Assembly (NCBI GenBank): GCA_034521445.1
Contig: JAXHMM010000005.1
Location: forward strand, 558,001-622,000
Length of the DNA stretch: 64,000 bases
Direction of reading: 5' to 3'
Source: Balneolaceae bacterium
GTDB taxonomy: Bacteria; Bacteroidota; Rhodothermia; Balneolales; Balneolaceae
Part shown: piece after piece, positions 43,299 to 54,366 of the stretch
How the letters are laid out: the number at the start of each line of letters is the position of its first letter
How positions within the stretch are numbered: the first letter of the stretch is position 1
The notes under the pieces: model-generated
The model's input: only the letters and a program-made list of their open reading frames with translations
What the model was told of the DNA's origin: nothing
Databases searched by the model: none
Position numbers and translations under genes: made by a program

Positions 43299-43859
43299 TT
43301 AACGGTTTTCCGCTCTCCTCTCAAGAGGAAAGTGACTCAGATTTTCCTGCTGTTCGGCAACCGGGGAGCTGTGCTTCTCGATCAGGTCGCGGACCACCTG
43401 GTACTCCTTCTCCGGTCCGTAACTGCCCATGGATTTCTCGATAAATTCGCCCCCGGCATCCACGTACACTTTAAAAGGTATGCCCTGAACACCCAGCTTG
43501 GTGTGCAGACCGCTGGAGTCCATCAGGAAATGAAAATCGTAGTCGTTTTCGCTGGCAAACCGTCGGGCGTCCTCCACCGTATCGGTGAAACCCGGGGTAA
43601 CCGCCAGCACGGCAAAGCGGTCAGGATACTCCTCCACCAGTTTCTGCAGCACCGGGAAGGTGGCCAGGCAGGGCGAGCACCAGGTCTCCCAGAAATCGAT
43701 GAGCACCACCTTACCCTGGAAATCGGACACCGCCACCTCCTCTCCCTCCAGGTCGGTGAAGACGGCCTCCTCCACGTAATCGGCTTCGGTTTTCTCACCG
43801 CAGGAAGCGAGAATGAGCAAGGCCATGCAAGCCAGTGCGAGGATGTTCAGGTGTCTCAT
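43299..43859 (-). CDS. TlpA-like thioredoxin-fold lipoprotein
   Basis: 186 residues from the ATG at 43857-43859. [14 protein letters not shown] is a lipoprotein signal with the lipid Cys about residue 19. [19 protein letters not shown] is the W-C-x-x-C redox site and [14 protein letters not shown] the cis-Pro loop. It is a periplasmic thiol-disulfide reductase of the TlpA/ResA type. Convergent with nothing on the right; divergent from the 2-hydroxyglutarate operon. Confidence 0.9.
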   Translation of the reverse strand: MRHLNILALACMALLILASCGEKTEADYVEEAVFTDLEGEEVAVSDFQGKVVLIDFWETWCSPCLATFPVLQKLVEEYPDRFAVLAVTPGFTDTVEDARRFASENDYDFHFLMDSSGLHTKLGVQGIPFKVYVDAGGEFIEKSMGSYGPEKEYQVVRDLIEKHSSPVAEQQENLSHFPLERRAENR

Positions 43860-44050
43860 AAGCCAATACAGCATTTCCTTGGAGTGGGTTCGGGCCTGCA
43901 ATATACAAAAAGACCGTGGACCGGGTGGGGCCGTAGAGCCCGCCGGGGCGCCTCCCGCGCCGGCCCGTGCGATGCACGGTGGACCATCATTTTTGTATAT
44001 TGGCGGCGTGACCAAAATCCAACCCCATTGAAGTCCCCAGCATTCCCTGC

Positions 44051-45253
44051 ATGAATCACGACGTCATCATTGTGGGCGCCGGCATCGTCGGCCTCTCCGC
44101 CGCCTGGAAACTCGCCCGGAAGTACCCCGACATGAACATCACGGTCCTCGAGAAGGAGGACCGTGTGGCCGCCCACCAGACGGGCAACAACTCCGGGGTA
44201 ATCCACTCGGGCATCTACTACAAACCCCACTCCTACCGGGCCCGCAACTGTGTGGACGGGCGGCACCAGCTGGTGGACTTTTGCGAGGAGCACGGGGTGG
44301 CCTACGAGATCTGCGGCAAAGTGATTGTGGCCACCAGTGAAGAGGAGATCCCGCGTATGGAAAAAATCTATCATACCGGCACGGTTAACGGCATCGAGGG
44401 CATCCGCATCATCGACGCCGAGGAGATTCGCGAGATCGAGCCCTACGTGCGCGGCCTGAAGGCCATCCACGTGCCCTGCTCGGGGATCGTGGACTTCACC
44501 GGCATGTGCGAGAAGCTGCGCGAACTGCTTGAGGCGCGTGGACAGCAGGTGCGCCTGGAACAGGAGGTGCTCGCGGTGCACCGGCGCGACGGCGACCTGG
44601 AGGTGCGCACCGGCAGCGACACCTTCCGTTCGAAATACCTGGTAAACTGCGCCGGGCTGCACAGCGACCACGTGGCCGAATCGGCCGGGGTCTCCACGCC
44701 CGTACAGATCGTCCCCTTCCGGGGTGAGTACTACGAGCTCGGGGAGCACGCCCGGCACATGGTCAACGGGCTGGTCTACCCCATTCCCGATCCCGACTTT
44801 CCTTTCCTGGGCGTGCACTTTACCAAGATGGTACTGGGCGGGGTGGAGTGCGGCCCCAATGCTGTGCTCGCCTTCAAGCGTGAGGGCTACACACGCACCT
44901 CCTTCGACCTGGAGGACACCATCGAGACCGTCAACTTCCCCGGTTTCTGGAAACTGGCCTTCGAACACTGGCGCAAGGGCATGGACGAACTCTACCGCTC
45001 CTTCTCCAAGCGCGCCTTCGTCCGCGGCCTGCAGAAGCTGATCCCCTCCATCGAAACCAGCGACCTGGAAGCGTCCCCGGCCGGCGTACGTGCCATGGCC
45101 ATGCTGCCCGACGGGAGCATCCTGGACGATTTCCGCTTCGAGCAGAGCCGCCGGGAGATCCACGTGCTCAACGCCCCCAGTCCCGCGGCCACGGCCGGAC
45201 TGGCCATAGGCGACGAGATTGTGCGCCGCGCCCAGCAAACCTTTGGCCTATGA
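44051..45253 (+). CDS. lhgO: L-2-hydroxyglutarate oxidase
   Basis: 400 residues. [21 protein letters not shown] binds [21 protein letters not shown] is the characteristic LhgO/L2HGDH motif with the substrate-side residues; [10 protein letters not shown] and [11 protein letters not shown] follow in order. It oxidises L-2-hydroxyglutarate to 2-oxoglutarate. The next gene, a FAD/Fe-S oxidase, overlaps it by 4 bp. Confidence 0.94.
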   Translation: MNHDVIIVGAGIVGLSAAWKLARKYPDMNITVLEKEDRVAAHQTGNNSGVIHSGIYYKPHSYRARNCVDGRHQLVDFCEEHGVAYEICGKVIVATSEEEIPRMEKIYHTGTVNGIEGIRIIDAEEIREIEPYVRGLKAIHVPCSGIVDFTGMCEKLRELLEARGQQVRLEQEVLAVHRRDGDLEVRTGSDTFRSKYLVNCAGLHSDHVAESAGVSTPVQIVPFRGEYYELGEHARHMVNGLVYPIPDPDFPFLGVHFTKMVLGGVECGPNAVLAFKREGYTRTSFDLEDTIETVNFPGFWKLAFEHWRKGMDELYRSFSKRAFVRGLQKLIPSIETSDLEASPAGVRAMAMLPDGSILDDFRFEQSRREIHVLNAPSPAATAGLAIGDEIVRRAQQTFGL

Positions 45254-48156
45254 ACCCAACCGACGCTGTTACTCCGCGCGTGCACCGGGATCGCCAGACC
45301 AGGCTGCTGTACGCCAACGACGCGTCCATGTACGAGGAGCTGCCCCGGGGCGTGGCCTTCCCCCACGACGCCGCGGAGATACAGGCACTCGTACGGCGGG
45401 CGGCCGACGAGGACTTCTCCCTTACCGCACGGAGTGCGGGCACCAGCCTGGCAGGACAGGCCACCGGAGAGGGCGTCATCATGGACGTCTCCCGTCACAT
45501 GACGGGCCTGCTGGAACTGGACCCCGACCAGCGCACCGCCCGCGTGCAGCCCGGGGTGATCCGCGACAGCCTCAACCGCGCCGCGGCGCAGCACGGTCTG
45601 CTCTTCGGTCCCGATACAGCCACCACCAGCCGCTGCATGCTGGGCGGGATGATCGGCAACAACTCCTGCGGCATCCACTCGGTAAAATACGGCACCACCC
45701 GCGACCACATCCTGGAAATAGAAGCGGTGCTCAGCGACGGCAGCCGCGCCGTTTTCGGTCCCCTGACCCCCGCCGAGCTGGAGGCCAAGAAGCAGCTCGA
45801 CAGCCTGGAGGGCTATATCTACCGGGGCATGACGGAGCTGGTGCGCCGCAACCGCGAGGCCATCCTGGAGGCCTATCCGCACCCCGACATCCTGCGCCGC
45901 AACACGGGCTACGCGCTGGACCGCCTCTGCCGGATGGCCCCCTTCGAACCCGGCGGACCGCCCTTCAACCTGGCCGAGCTGCTCTGCGGAAGCGAGGGCA
46001 CCCTGGCCATAACCGCCTCCGCCACCGTACGGCTGGTCCCGCAGGATCCCCACCGCTGCATGGTGGTGCCCCATTTCGACTCCATCGAAGCGGCCATGGA
46101 GGCCACCGTGGAGATTGTCCGGCACGGCCCCTCCGCGGTGGAGCTGGTGGACGACATCATCCTGGAGGCCACCCGGGGCAACCTGGAGCAGCAGAAAAAC
46201 CGCTTCTTCCTGGAGGGAGAGCCGCGCGCCATTCTCATCACCCAGTTCGACGGCGACGATCCCGCTCGGCTGCGTGAGCGTGCGGAGGAGGTGGTTGCCC
46301 TGCTGCGCGAAAAAGGACTCTGCGAGGCCGCCCCGGTACTCGACGATTCGGGTGACATCCGGCGCGTGTGGGAGCTGCGAAAGGCGGGGCTGGGACTGCT
46401 GATGGGACTTGGAAGCGAGGAACGCTCGCCTTCTTTCTGCGAGGACACCGCGGTGCGCGTGGAGGACCTGCCGGATTACGTGGCCGATTTCCGCCGGCTG
46501 CTGGACAAATACGGCACCGACTGCGTCTTCTACGCCCACGCCTCGGTGGGCGAGCTGCACCTGCGACCGGTTATCGACATAGAGAACCCGGAGGGTGTGG
46601 AGAAGATGCGGGCCATGGCGGAAGAGGTGGCCTCCCTGGTGCGCAGCTACCGCGGCTCCCTCTCCGGGGAGCACGGTGACGGACGCGTCCGGGCGCCCTA
46701 CATCGAGAAGGTGCTGGGCACGGAGATGATGCCCCTGCTGCGGCAGGTGAAAGAACTTTGGGATCCCAACTACCGCTTCAACCCCGGCAAAATCATCGAG
46801 CCCAAGCCCCTGGGGGTGGACCTGCGCCGGCCCACCCGTCCCCGGGCGATGGAGGCGGACACCGTCTTCGCCTGGCGCCGGGAGGGCGGCTTCGACCGCG
46901 CCCTGGAGCTCTGCAACGGCGCCGGCGTCTGCCGCAAGCTGGCCGGAAGCGGGGGCACCATGTGTCCCTCCTATATGGCCACCCGCGAGGAGAAGGACAG
47001 CACTCGGGGGCGCGCCAACCTCTTCCGCCAGCTATTCGCGGGCGAAGGTCCCGAAGCCTTCCGGTCGGAGGAGCTGCATGACGCCCTCTCCCTATGCCTG
47101 AGCTGCAAGGCATGCAAAAGCGAATGCCCGGCCAACGTGGACATGGCGCGGATGAAGGCCGAGTTCACCCATGGCTGGCACCGTGAGCATGGGATCACGC
47201 GGACCGAACGCTTCTTCGGGCAGGCAGGGCGTCTCTATCCCCTGGCCGCGCGCTTCCCCCGTCTGAGCAATGCACTGCTGGCCTCGCCGGCCGGCAAGGA
47301 GATGCTCTACCGACTGCTTGGCATCGACCGGCGCCGCACCCTGCCCCGCTTCGCCCGGCAGACGTTCACGGACTGGTGGGAAGAACGCCGGGAAGGCGGC
47401 ACCGACGTAGAGAAGCGCCCGGCGGTCTACCTGTTGAACGACCTCTTTACCAATTACCACGAACCGCAGATTGCCCGCTCGGCCGTCCGCGTGCTGGAAG
47501 CGCTCGGCTACCGGGTGATCTGCGACGGCGTCACCGAAACGGGACGCCCGCAGATATCGAAGGGACTCATGGACCGGGCCCGAGAGCTGTCCCTCGAAAA
47601 CATTCCCCGTCTCCACGCCCTCGCCGCACAGGGCATCCCGGTGGTGGGCCTGGAACCCTCCGAGCTGCTCACCCTGCGCGATGAGTACCTCGACCTCTCT
47701 CCCGACGACATGCTGGAGCAGGCCCGGAAACTGGCAGACCGTAGTTTCCTGCTGGAGGAGTTTCTGCTATCCGGAGACCACCCCCTCCAGCCGGCGTGGC
47801 GCACCGACAGGGAGAAGGCGGCAGTACTCCTGCACGGTCACTGCCACACCAAAGCCCTGACCGGCAACGGTCCCGTGCTGGAAGCCCTTTCACAGGCGGG
47901 CTACCGGCCTGAGGCGGCCGACACCGGATGCTGCGGCATGGCGGGCAGCTTCGGCTACGAGGCCGACAAATACGAACTCTCCATGCAGATCGGCGGGCAG
48001 CGACTCTTCCCTGCCATACGGCAATCGTCCGTACAAGAGCGTGAAGAGACTATAATCTGCGCACCCGGTTTCTCCTGCCGCCATCAGATCCGCGACGGGA
48101 CGGGCGAACGCGCGCTCCATCCGGCGGAACTGCTGGAAGCCGCACTTCCGTCGTGA
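45250..48156 (+). CDS. FAD-linked oxidase with Fe-S domain (D-2-hydroxyglutarate/D-lactate dehydrogenase type)
   Basis: 968 residues. The FAD_binding_4 domain (RSAGTSLAGQATGEGVIMDVSRHM; GGMIGNNSCGIHSVKYGTTRDH) and the FAD-linked oxidase C domain with HASVGELHLRPVID are followed by a 4Fe-4S part (CLSCKACKSECPANVDMARMK) and a C-terminal CCG domain (TGCCGMAGSFGYE). This long YdiJ-like type oxidises a D-2-hydroxy acid, most likely D-2-hydroxyglutarate, given its coupling to lhgO. Electrons would go to quinone. The exact acid needs biochemistry. Confidence 0.9.
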   Translation: MNPTDAVTPRVHRDRQTRLLYANDASMYEELPRGVAFPHDAAEIQALVRRAADEDFSLTARSAGTSLAGQATGEGVIMDVSRHMTGLLELDPDQRTARVQPGVIRDSLNRAAAQHGLLFGPDTATTSRCMLGGMIGNNSCGIHSVKYGTTRDHILEIEAVLSDGSRAVFGPLTPAELEAKKQLDSLEGYIYRGMTELVRRNREAILEAYPHPDILRRNTGYALDRLCRMAPFEPGGPPFNLAELLCGSEGTLAITASATVRLVPQDPHRCMVVPHFDSIEAAMEATVEIVRHGPSAVELVDDIILEATRGNLEQQKNRFFLEGEPRAILITQFDGDDPARLRERAEEVVALLREKGLCEAAPVLDDSGDIRRVWELRKAGLGLLMGLGSEERSPSFCEDTAVRVEDLPDYVADFRRLLDKYGTDCVFYAHASVGELHLRPVIDIENPEGVEKMRAMAEEVASLVRSYRGSLSGEHGDGRVRAPYIEKVLGTEMMPLLRQVKELWDPNYRFNPGKIIEPKPLGVDLRRPTRPRAMEADTVFAWRREGGFDRALELCNGAGVCRKLAGSGGTMCPSYMATREEKDSTRGRANLFRQLFAGEGPEAFRSEELHDALSLCLSCKACKSECPANVDMARMKAEFTHGWHREHGITRTERFFGQAGRLYPLAARFPRLSNALLASPAGKEMLYRLLGIDRRRTLPRFARQTFTDWWEERREGGTDVEKRPAVYLLNDLFTNYHEPQIARSAVRVLEALGYRVICDGVTETGRPQISKGLMDRARELSLENIPRLHALAAQGIPVVGLEPSELLTLRDEYLDLSPDDMLEQARKLADRSFLLEEFLLSGDHPLQPAWRTDREKAAVLLHGHCHTKALTGNGPVLEALSQAGYRPEAADTGCCGMAGSFGYEADKYELSMQIGGQRLFPAIRQSSVQEREETIICAPGFSCRHQIRDGTGERALHPAELLEAALPS

Positions 48157-48211
48157 CTCCCTAATCTGCCGTACACGAGGATCTGTTTCTTCATGGCATC
48201 TATAAGGCTAG

Positions 48212-48607
48212 TCAGAAGATCCTAGTCCTATGATCCCTTTTCTCGATGGGCAGGCCCGCCTCGTTCCAGGAGCGGAAGCCCCCTTTGAGCGATTTGACGT
48301 CCCTGTATCCCATTTTCTGGAGGTTGTCGGCCGCCAGTGCGGAGCGGTATCCTCCTCCGCAGTAGAGAACCATCTCCGTATCCACGTCGGCCTCCTCTTC
48401 GATGTCGCGCTCTATCACGCCCTTGCCCAGGTACTCCGCGCCTGCGATGCGGGCCTCCTCCCACTCCTCGCGCTCGCGCACGTCAATCAGCCGGAAGTCG
48501 TCCTTCTTGTCCAGTTTCTCCTGCACCTCCTCCGGGGTTATCTCCTCCACGCGGGTGAGGGCGTCGTTGACCAGGGTGACGAATCGCTCGGAGTGTTGCT
48601 TGGACAT
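48212..48607 (-). CDS. Rhodanese-like domain protein
   Basis: 131 residues from the ATG at 48605-48607. FRLIDVREREEWEEARIAGAEYL and the active-site loop LYCGGGYRSALAA, with the catalytic Cys, then KMGYRDVKSLKGGFRSW, complete a single rhodanese domain. It is probably a sulfur-transfer or redox protein. It has no neighbour in the same unit other than recN upstream. Confidence 0.9.
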   Translation of the reverse strand: MSKQHSERFVTLVNDALTRVEEITPEEVQEKLDKKDDFRLIDVREREEWEEARIAGAEYLGKGVIERDIEEEADVDTEMVLYCGGGYRSALAADNLQKMGYRDVKSLKGGFRSWNEAGLPIEKRDHRTRIF

Positions 48608-48701
48608 GGGGGCAAAAATGTGGGTTGGAAAGAGATTAGCGTTCGTGCGGCTTCCTTGCAAGTCGCATGCGGCGCCGAGTGTTCCCGTCCGACAGAGCCG
48701 G

Positions 48702-50410
48702 TCAGTTACGTGAAGAATTCTTTTCGATGAGTTCCTGGGCACTCTCCAGCGCGGCGTCGGTGATGTCCTCCCCGCTCATCAGTCCCGCCACCTCCCGCAC
48801 ATGCTCCTGTTCCGAAAGGGGCACGATACGTGTCACCGTTCTGCCGCCGGACTCCATTTTCTCCACGCGGTAGTGGCTGTGGGCCTGGCTGGCGATCTGC
48901 GGCTGGTGGGTGATGGCGATGATCTGGCAGCGGGAGGAGAGGCGCCGCATGGTGCGCCCCACCTTCTCGGAAATATGTCCGCTGATGCCGTTGTCAATTT
49001 CGTCGAAGATCATCACGGGCAGGGACTGCTCGCGGGCCAGGATGGATTTGAGGGCCAGCATCACGCGGCTGATCTCCCCGCCTGAGGCGATCTTGGCCAG
49101 GGGTTTGGGCGCCTCCCCCTTGTTGGTGGAGATAAAGAGAGAAACGCGGTCCGAGCCGTGCTCGGTGCACTCCACCGGGGTGCCGTCGATCTGGATCCAC
49201 CCCTCGTCGGCCTCGATGCCACGACACCTGTACCTCCAGGCTGGCGTCGGGGATGCCCAGAGAGGCGAGCTCCTCCTCGATGGCCCCGGAGAGTTTCTCG
49301 CCCACCTCCAGGCGGCGCTCGTGCAGAGCCGCCGCCCGTTCTTTCAGCTGCCCGGAGACCTTGTCGATCTCCTTCTCCTTCTTCTCGATTTCAAGGTCGA
49401 AGTTCTCCGCCAGGTTGAGCTCTTTTTTGATCTCCCGGAGATAGTTGACCAACTCGGGCAGGGTACGGGCTGTATTTTTTACGAAGGCGGTTCAGCTCCG
49501 ACAGACGGCTGCGCAGCTCCTCCAGGCGTCGAGGATTGAACTCGATGCCGGAGCGGTAGCGTTCGGTAAAGCTGACGGTTTCCTGAATACTGATACGCGC
49601 CGAGGAGAGCTCCTCCAGGTAGGTCTCGAATTCGGGTTCGATGCGCGCCATATCCTCCAAGTGCAGTTTCATGCGGTTGAGCAGTTCCATGACGCTCCCT
49701 CGTCGCCGCCGCCCATTTCCACCACGGCCGCCGCCTTCTCGTCCAATTCTTCGGCGTTGTCCAGCAGGTTCATCTCCGCCTCCAGCTCCTCCTCTTCGCC
49801 CGGTTCGATCTGGGCCTCCTCAAGTTCCTTTACCTGGAAGCTGTAGAGCTCACGCTTCTCCTCCAGCTCCGACTCGCGTTTGCGCAGCTTCCTGAGTTCG
49901 CTCCGAAGCCCGCGCATGCGGTCGTAGGTTTCCCGGTAGTCGGCCAGCAGCTCGTCCAGGTTCCCGAAGGCATCCACCACGCCACGGTGGTGCTCCTCGC
50001 GAAGCAGCATCTGGTGGTCGTGCTGCCCGTGGAGGTCCACCAGCCGGTCGCCCACCTGGCGCAGAAGGGTGATAGTGACCGGGGTGTCGTTGATGAAGGC
50101 GCGGCTGCCGGCAGTCGCGAATCTCCCGGCGCAGGATCATCTCCCGGCGAAATTCCACGGCGTTTTCCTCCAGGAGGTCTTTCAGCTCCGGGTCCTCCTC
50201 CACATGAAGAATGCCCTCGGCGATGGCCTTGGAGGTGCCCTGGCGGATGACGTCGGTGTCGGCCCGCTCGCCCAGGATCATATTCAAGGCGCCGATAATG
50301 ATGGACTTCCCCGCCCCGGTCTGCCCGGTAAGAATATTGAGCCCCTCACTGAACTGCACCTCCAGTTCGTCGATGAGCGCATAGTCTTTGATGTAGAGGG
50401 ACTGGATCAT
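48702..50410 (-). pseudogene. recN: DNA repair protein RecN, four frameshifts
   Basis: Leftward from the ATG at 50410, MIQSLYIKDYALIDELEVQF and LTGQTGAGKSIIIGALNMI (Walker A) begin RecN. The reading then jumps frame near 50110, 49690, 49470 and 49215. Together the pieces rebuild LHGQHDHQMLL, the coiled-coil middle, LAKIASGGEISRVMLALKSI (ABC signature) and VMIFDEIDNGISG (Walker B). The total of about 569 residues equals a normal RecN, so each break is a one- or two-base indel, not loss of sequence. RecN is an SMC-like double-strand-break repair ATPase. I suspect sequencing error. Confidence 0.88.
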
Positions 50411-50494
50411 GGGGAGGTGTTTCGTTGGCTGGCGCCCGGTTCAAAAGGAAATATCCGCCTTTGAGGGCTGAGGTTCAAATGGGCGCGAAAATAA

Positions 50495-50539
50495 AAACGG
50501 CCCGCCCTCCCGGCAAAGCCGGAACGGGACAGGCCGTTT
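50495..50539 (-). terminator. Leftward intrinsic terminator between divergent recN and rluA-type genes
   Basis: The outer stem AAACGGCC (50495-50502) pairs with GGCCGTTT (50532-50539), and an inner CCGGC-AAA-GCCGG hairpin sits within. On the minus strand TTTTTATTTT follows, the classic form. It stands upstream of recN and of the divergent pseudouridine synthase, where no annotated gene ends, so it implies an unlisted leftward transcript or a recN leader attenuator. Confidence 0.75.
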
Positions 50540-50683
50540 CCTCTCCTGTGGTAAAATCGTGCGCCCTGCAGGTCTCTCTTAATGAACAGTCACAGGTAAG
50601 ACCGTCGCGGGAGCCGATCCTTACAAAATTTTTCCCTATCATGAGGCGCTCTGCCTAACCGACTATTCAACAACCGCTTAGAC

Positions 50684-51688
50684 GTGTCCGACAAGCAGAA
50701 GAATACCAAAACCACCGACTACCACTTTGAAGTCCCCGAGGGATATCGTGCGGGAGAGCGCCTGGACAAGTACATCACGGGCTTCGTGGAGAACGCCTCG
50801 CGCACCAAGGTACAGGAGGCCATCGAGGAGGGACATGTGCTGGTCAACGGCAAGCAGGAGAAGTCTTCATACAATTTGAAGGCGGGCGACATCATCGACA
50901 TCTCCATCCCCAAGTCCCCTCCCCCGGAGGCCACGCCGGAAAAGATGGAGCTGGATATCATCTACGAGGACGACCATATCATTCTGGTGAACAAGCCCGC
51001 CGACATGGTGGTGCATCCCGCCTATGGCAACTGGACCGGCACCCTGGTGAACGGTCTCCTCTGGCATGCCGACGAGCTCTCGGAGCCCGACACCGACACC
51101 ATCCGCCCTGGCATCGTACACCGGCTGGACAAGGACACCAGCGGCATCCTCGTGGTGGCCAAGAACGACGAGAGCCACCGCACGCTGAGTGAGTATTTCC
51201 GCACCAAGGAGATCGAACGCACCTACTGGGCGATCGTATGGGGGCGGCCGGAACAGGAGAAGGGCACCATCGAAGGGAACATCGGGCGCGACCCGAGGAA
51301 CCGCAAGAGAATGGCAGTGGTGCCGGCCGGCAAGGGCAAGCACGCCGTCACCCACTACGAGGTGCTGGAGCACTTCGATCACCTGACGCTGGTGCAGGTG
51401 CAGCTGGAGACCGGGCGCACCCACCAGATACGGGTGCATTTCGCGCACATGCATATGTGGGTTTTCGGCGACCGGCAGTACGGGGGCGACTCGGTACGCT
51501 ACGGACCCAATACCGGAAGCCGCAAGGCCATGTTCAACAATCTGCTGGCCGGCATGGAGCGGCAGTGCCTGCACGCCAAGACGCTGGGTTTCGACCATCC
51601 CCGCACCGGCGAATTCATGGAATTCCACTCCGATTTGCCCGGCGATTTCCAGCAGGTGCTGGGTACCCTGCGCATGAACTGCAAATAG
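50684..51688 (+). CDS. RluA-family pseudouridine synthase (RluD-like)
   Basis: 334 residues from GTG 50684. An N-terminal S4 domain (GERLDKYITGFVENASRTKVQEAI) precedes the catalytic core HRLDKDTSGILVVAK, with the catalytic Asp, and the TGRTHQIRVHFAHM motif. It isomerises uridines in 23S rRNA, probably helix 69 as RluD does. It ends 2 bp before a bidirectional hairpin. Confidence 0.92.
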   Translation: MSDKQKNTKTTDYHFEVPEGYRAGERLDKYITGFVENASRTKVQEAIEEGHVLVNGKQEKSSYNLKAGDIIDISIPKSPPPEATPEKMELDIIYEDDHIILVNKPADMVVHPAYGNWTGTLVNGLLWHADELSEPDTDTIRPGIVHRLDKDTSGILVVAKNDESHRTLSEYFRTKEIERTYWAIVWGRPEQEKGTIEGNIGRDPRNRKRMAVVPAGKGKHAVTHYEVLEHFDHLTLVQVQLETGRTHQIRVHFAHMHMWVFGDRQYGGDSVRYGPNTGSRKAMFNNLLAGMERQCLHAKTLGFDHPRTGEFMEFHSDLPGDFQQVLGTLRMNCK

Positions 51689-51689
51689 T

Positions 51690-51722
51690 AAAGGGGACCC
51701 CGCCTGCGCGGAGCCCCCTTTG
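51690..51722. terminator. Bidirectional hairpin terminator
   Basis: AAAGGGG with CCCCTTT flanks an inner CCCCG/CGGAG stem. It lies between the convergent RluD-like gene (stop at 51688) and the leftward metalloprotease gene (stop at 51755). The U-tracts are short on both strands. Confidence 0.7.
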
Positions 51723-51754
51723 AAATGTTCAGGCTGCCGGTCGGTTTCCCGGCG

Positions 51755-54366
51755 TCAGTTCTGCAGGGTCAGTCCCGCCTCCAGGGCCTTGTCTATGCGT
51801 GCCTTCGCCTCCTCGAGATGGGCGCGCGTATAGTCGTCGAACTCGAAGGTGGGCGGCGACAGGCGTGAGGCCAGCCGCGAGGAGAGGTTCTTGAGCTGCA
51901 TGCGGGCCACCGAAATGGCGTCGGCCGGCATCTCGTCGTCGGCTTCGGTGACAATGCTGATCATCGACTCCAGATAGGCGCGCTGCAGGTCGCGCCGGTT
52001 GCTGACGATGTTCTGCCCCGGTGCACTCCAAATCTCCTGCCAGATGGCGCCCGTCAGGCGCCCCATCAGCTCAGGGATGGTCACCGTGTTCTCTGCACCG
52101 AACTTGGCCTCCGTGTCACGGATGCGGGAGAGGCGTTCGCCGTCAAGGAGCTGGCTGAGCACCGACTGCTGGATACCCAGCATGGTCTGGTGCAGTGGGT
52201 AGTCGACACGTCCCCATAGGGAGGAGCTGTTGCCCCAGTGGCTCCAGCGGTTGGCGCCGAACTGCTGGAAGACCTCCTGCGGGACGTCCAGGGCGCCCGG
52301 CCGGAAGGCGTATTCGATGATCATATCCAGCGCCTCCACCTGATCCTCCCGGGGAACCGGCACAAAGGGCATGCGGCCCTGCGGGTCGCCCACATGATCT
52401 CGGTACTGGTGCTGGCCTCCGATGTACTTGACGGTGGGCGCCAGCGCGCGGGCGTATTGGAAGAAATAGGACTGGAAGAGGTCCGTGGCCTCGTAATAGG
52501 GCATGTTGTCGGCAAGCGCAATTTCCGGCACCCGGGAAATCAGGTCGCGAAGCATATCGGCTCGCTGCCGGCCCCAGGCCAGAGGGTCGTTGCTCAGGTC
52601 GTAGGTGCGCGTGCGGGATCGAGTCCCGCCGGTATCGGTCCCGTAGGCGTGACCGGGGAAGGCCGAATTACGGGCGTCGATCGGCTGGCGTCGGCCTGCT
52701 GCGGCGTATAGCCGTAGCTGACGACCCAGCGGCCCGGCAGGATCCGACGCCCTGGGTTCCCAGTCGTGCCCGCCCGTGCCTTCGCCTTCGGGATTCGCGC
52801 TTCCGCCGTCGGGATACTCCATGGCGGAACTGAAGACCCCGTTCTGCGCCGTAAACTCCTCGTCGTAGAGCTGCTCAAGCGGCGTGTCGATGGAGGAGCG
52901 GAAGTTGTGCGCTCAGCTCCCAGCGTGTGCCCCACCTCGCGCATGTGGTCACCCAGCGGATGGCCTGGTCGAGGAATTCCTTGGGAACCGGCGAGCCCGG
53001 CTCGATGACGCCGCGGGCCACCATGATGCCGCGGGCCATGTCAAGCTGGGTATGCAGCTCGGCAAAGAAGGCCTTGGTCTTCACGCCCTGCTCCATCAAC
53101 GCAAGCTCCTCTTCGGAGCGGTTGTAGATTTCGTCGATGGCATTGCGGGGCTCAACCATTTCACGGTAATCCGCCTTGTCACCCAGGATCACGTCGGCTT
53201 CGAAGAGAATGTCGGCGTCCATGATCTCCCGGGTGCGGGGATCGACGATGGAGGGACCGATGGCACCGTAACCCGGCTGGTCGGAAGTGCTCCAGCGCAG
53301 GGTGGCGTAGCGGATGTCCGCCGGATCCACGCCTTCGGGCAGCATTTCAGACTGCACGGCGTTGCGGAAACCGGCAGCCTCATAGGCATCAGGACCAGGG
53401 CTTGCACCCCCTCCATCATGGCCTCCCGAAATTCCTCGGGTACCGTGTGGTCGATGTAGTAGATGATGGGCTCCTTCGGAGTACAGAGTCCGTCGGATCC
53501 GGGCGCGCCGTCGCACTCCAGCCGCCAGCGGTTCACATAACGCTTGAAGAAGGTTTTGTCCTCCGTGGTGAAATCCTTGTGCACCGTCAGGAAAAAGCCG
53601 GTGCGGTCATCCCCCATCCGAGGTTCCATCGGCTGCTCGGGGAGCTTGGCCAGATCGTAGTGGATGGAGACGGGGATATAGCGTGTGTCGGGCACCGTGC
53701 GCGGACCGCCGGGATGTTCCGGTTGCCGAAGGTAAGGGACGCGGTGATGGCGGCGTTCTCCAGGAAAACCCTTCACCGATTTCATGTAGCTCCGGGATGG
53801 GTCTACCTGCACGCGGCCGCCGGCCGCGCCCTGCACACGCTGGCTGATATTGGACATGTCCGACACGAACCAGCTGTAGGCATCGATCAGCATCACCGAA
53901 TCGTCATCGGTGGCCGCGATCTCAGCGGTCTCGAGCGCCCGACGGGCTGTAGGCCAGGGTCGCACCGCAAGGGCCTCGGGAGTATCGGGTTCGGCCTTGT
54001 GTCGGTGTGGCTTCTGCATAAAGAAAATCTTGCCCTCGTGTTTTTCGAAGGCTACGAGATGGCCCTCGGAAATAGTTGAGCATGGTGCCCCCGTAGAGGC
54101 CGCTGGAGCCGATGCCCTCGGCGATCTCGAAATTCATCAGAGAACCCCGTCCCAGCATATCCTTGGGAATGGCCAGGTAGAGATGTCCGTCCTTGGCGTA
54201 AGTGTCGATGTAACCGGGCCGGTGGGTGGTACCTTCTGTCAGTTCCGTAAATGTGTCCGTCGTGTCCGCCGCCTCGCCTTCCCCGTTGCCGCCCCGTTGG
54301 GCGAAGGCATCGGCGGAGGAGAGAAGCAGACACGCACAGAAAATAAGCAGGTAGTACTTCTTCATA
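51755..54366 (-). pseudogene. Zinc-dependent metalloprotease, DUF5117/DUF5118 family, frameshifted
   Basis: The start at 54366 encodes a signal peptide (MKKYYLLIFCACLLLSSADA) and then RPGYIDTYAKDGHLYLAIPKDMLG. After frame changes near 54040, 53980, 53750, 53400, 52920 and 52830, the rest of the family can be pieced together: WFVSDMSNISQRVQGAAG, YIPVSIHYDLAKLP, YYIDHTVPEEFREAMMEGV, and the C-terminal MLGIQQSVLSQLLDGERL. The summed length of about 870 residues is normal. At the active site the sequence reads REVGHTLGA where the family has HEVGHTLGL, so the first zinc His appears as Arg. It would be a periplasmic peptidase. Confidence 0.85.
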
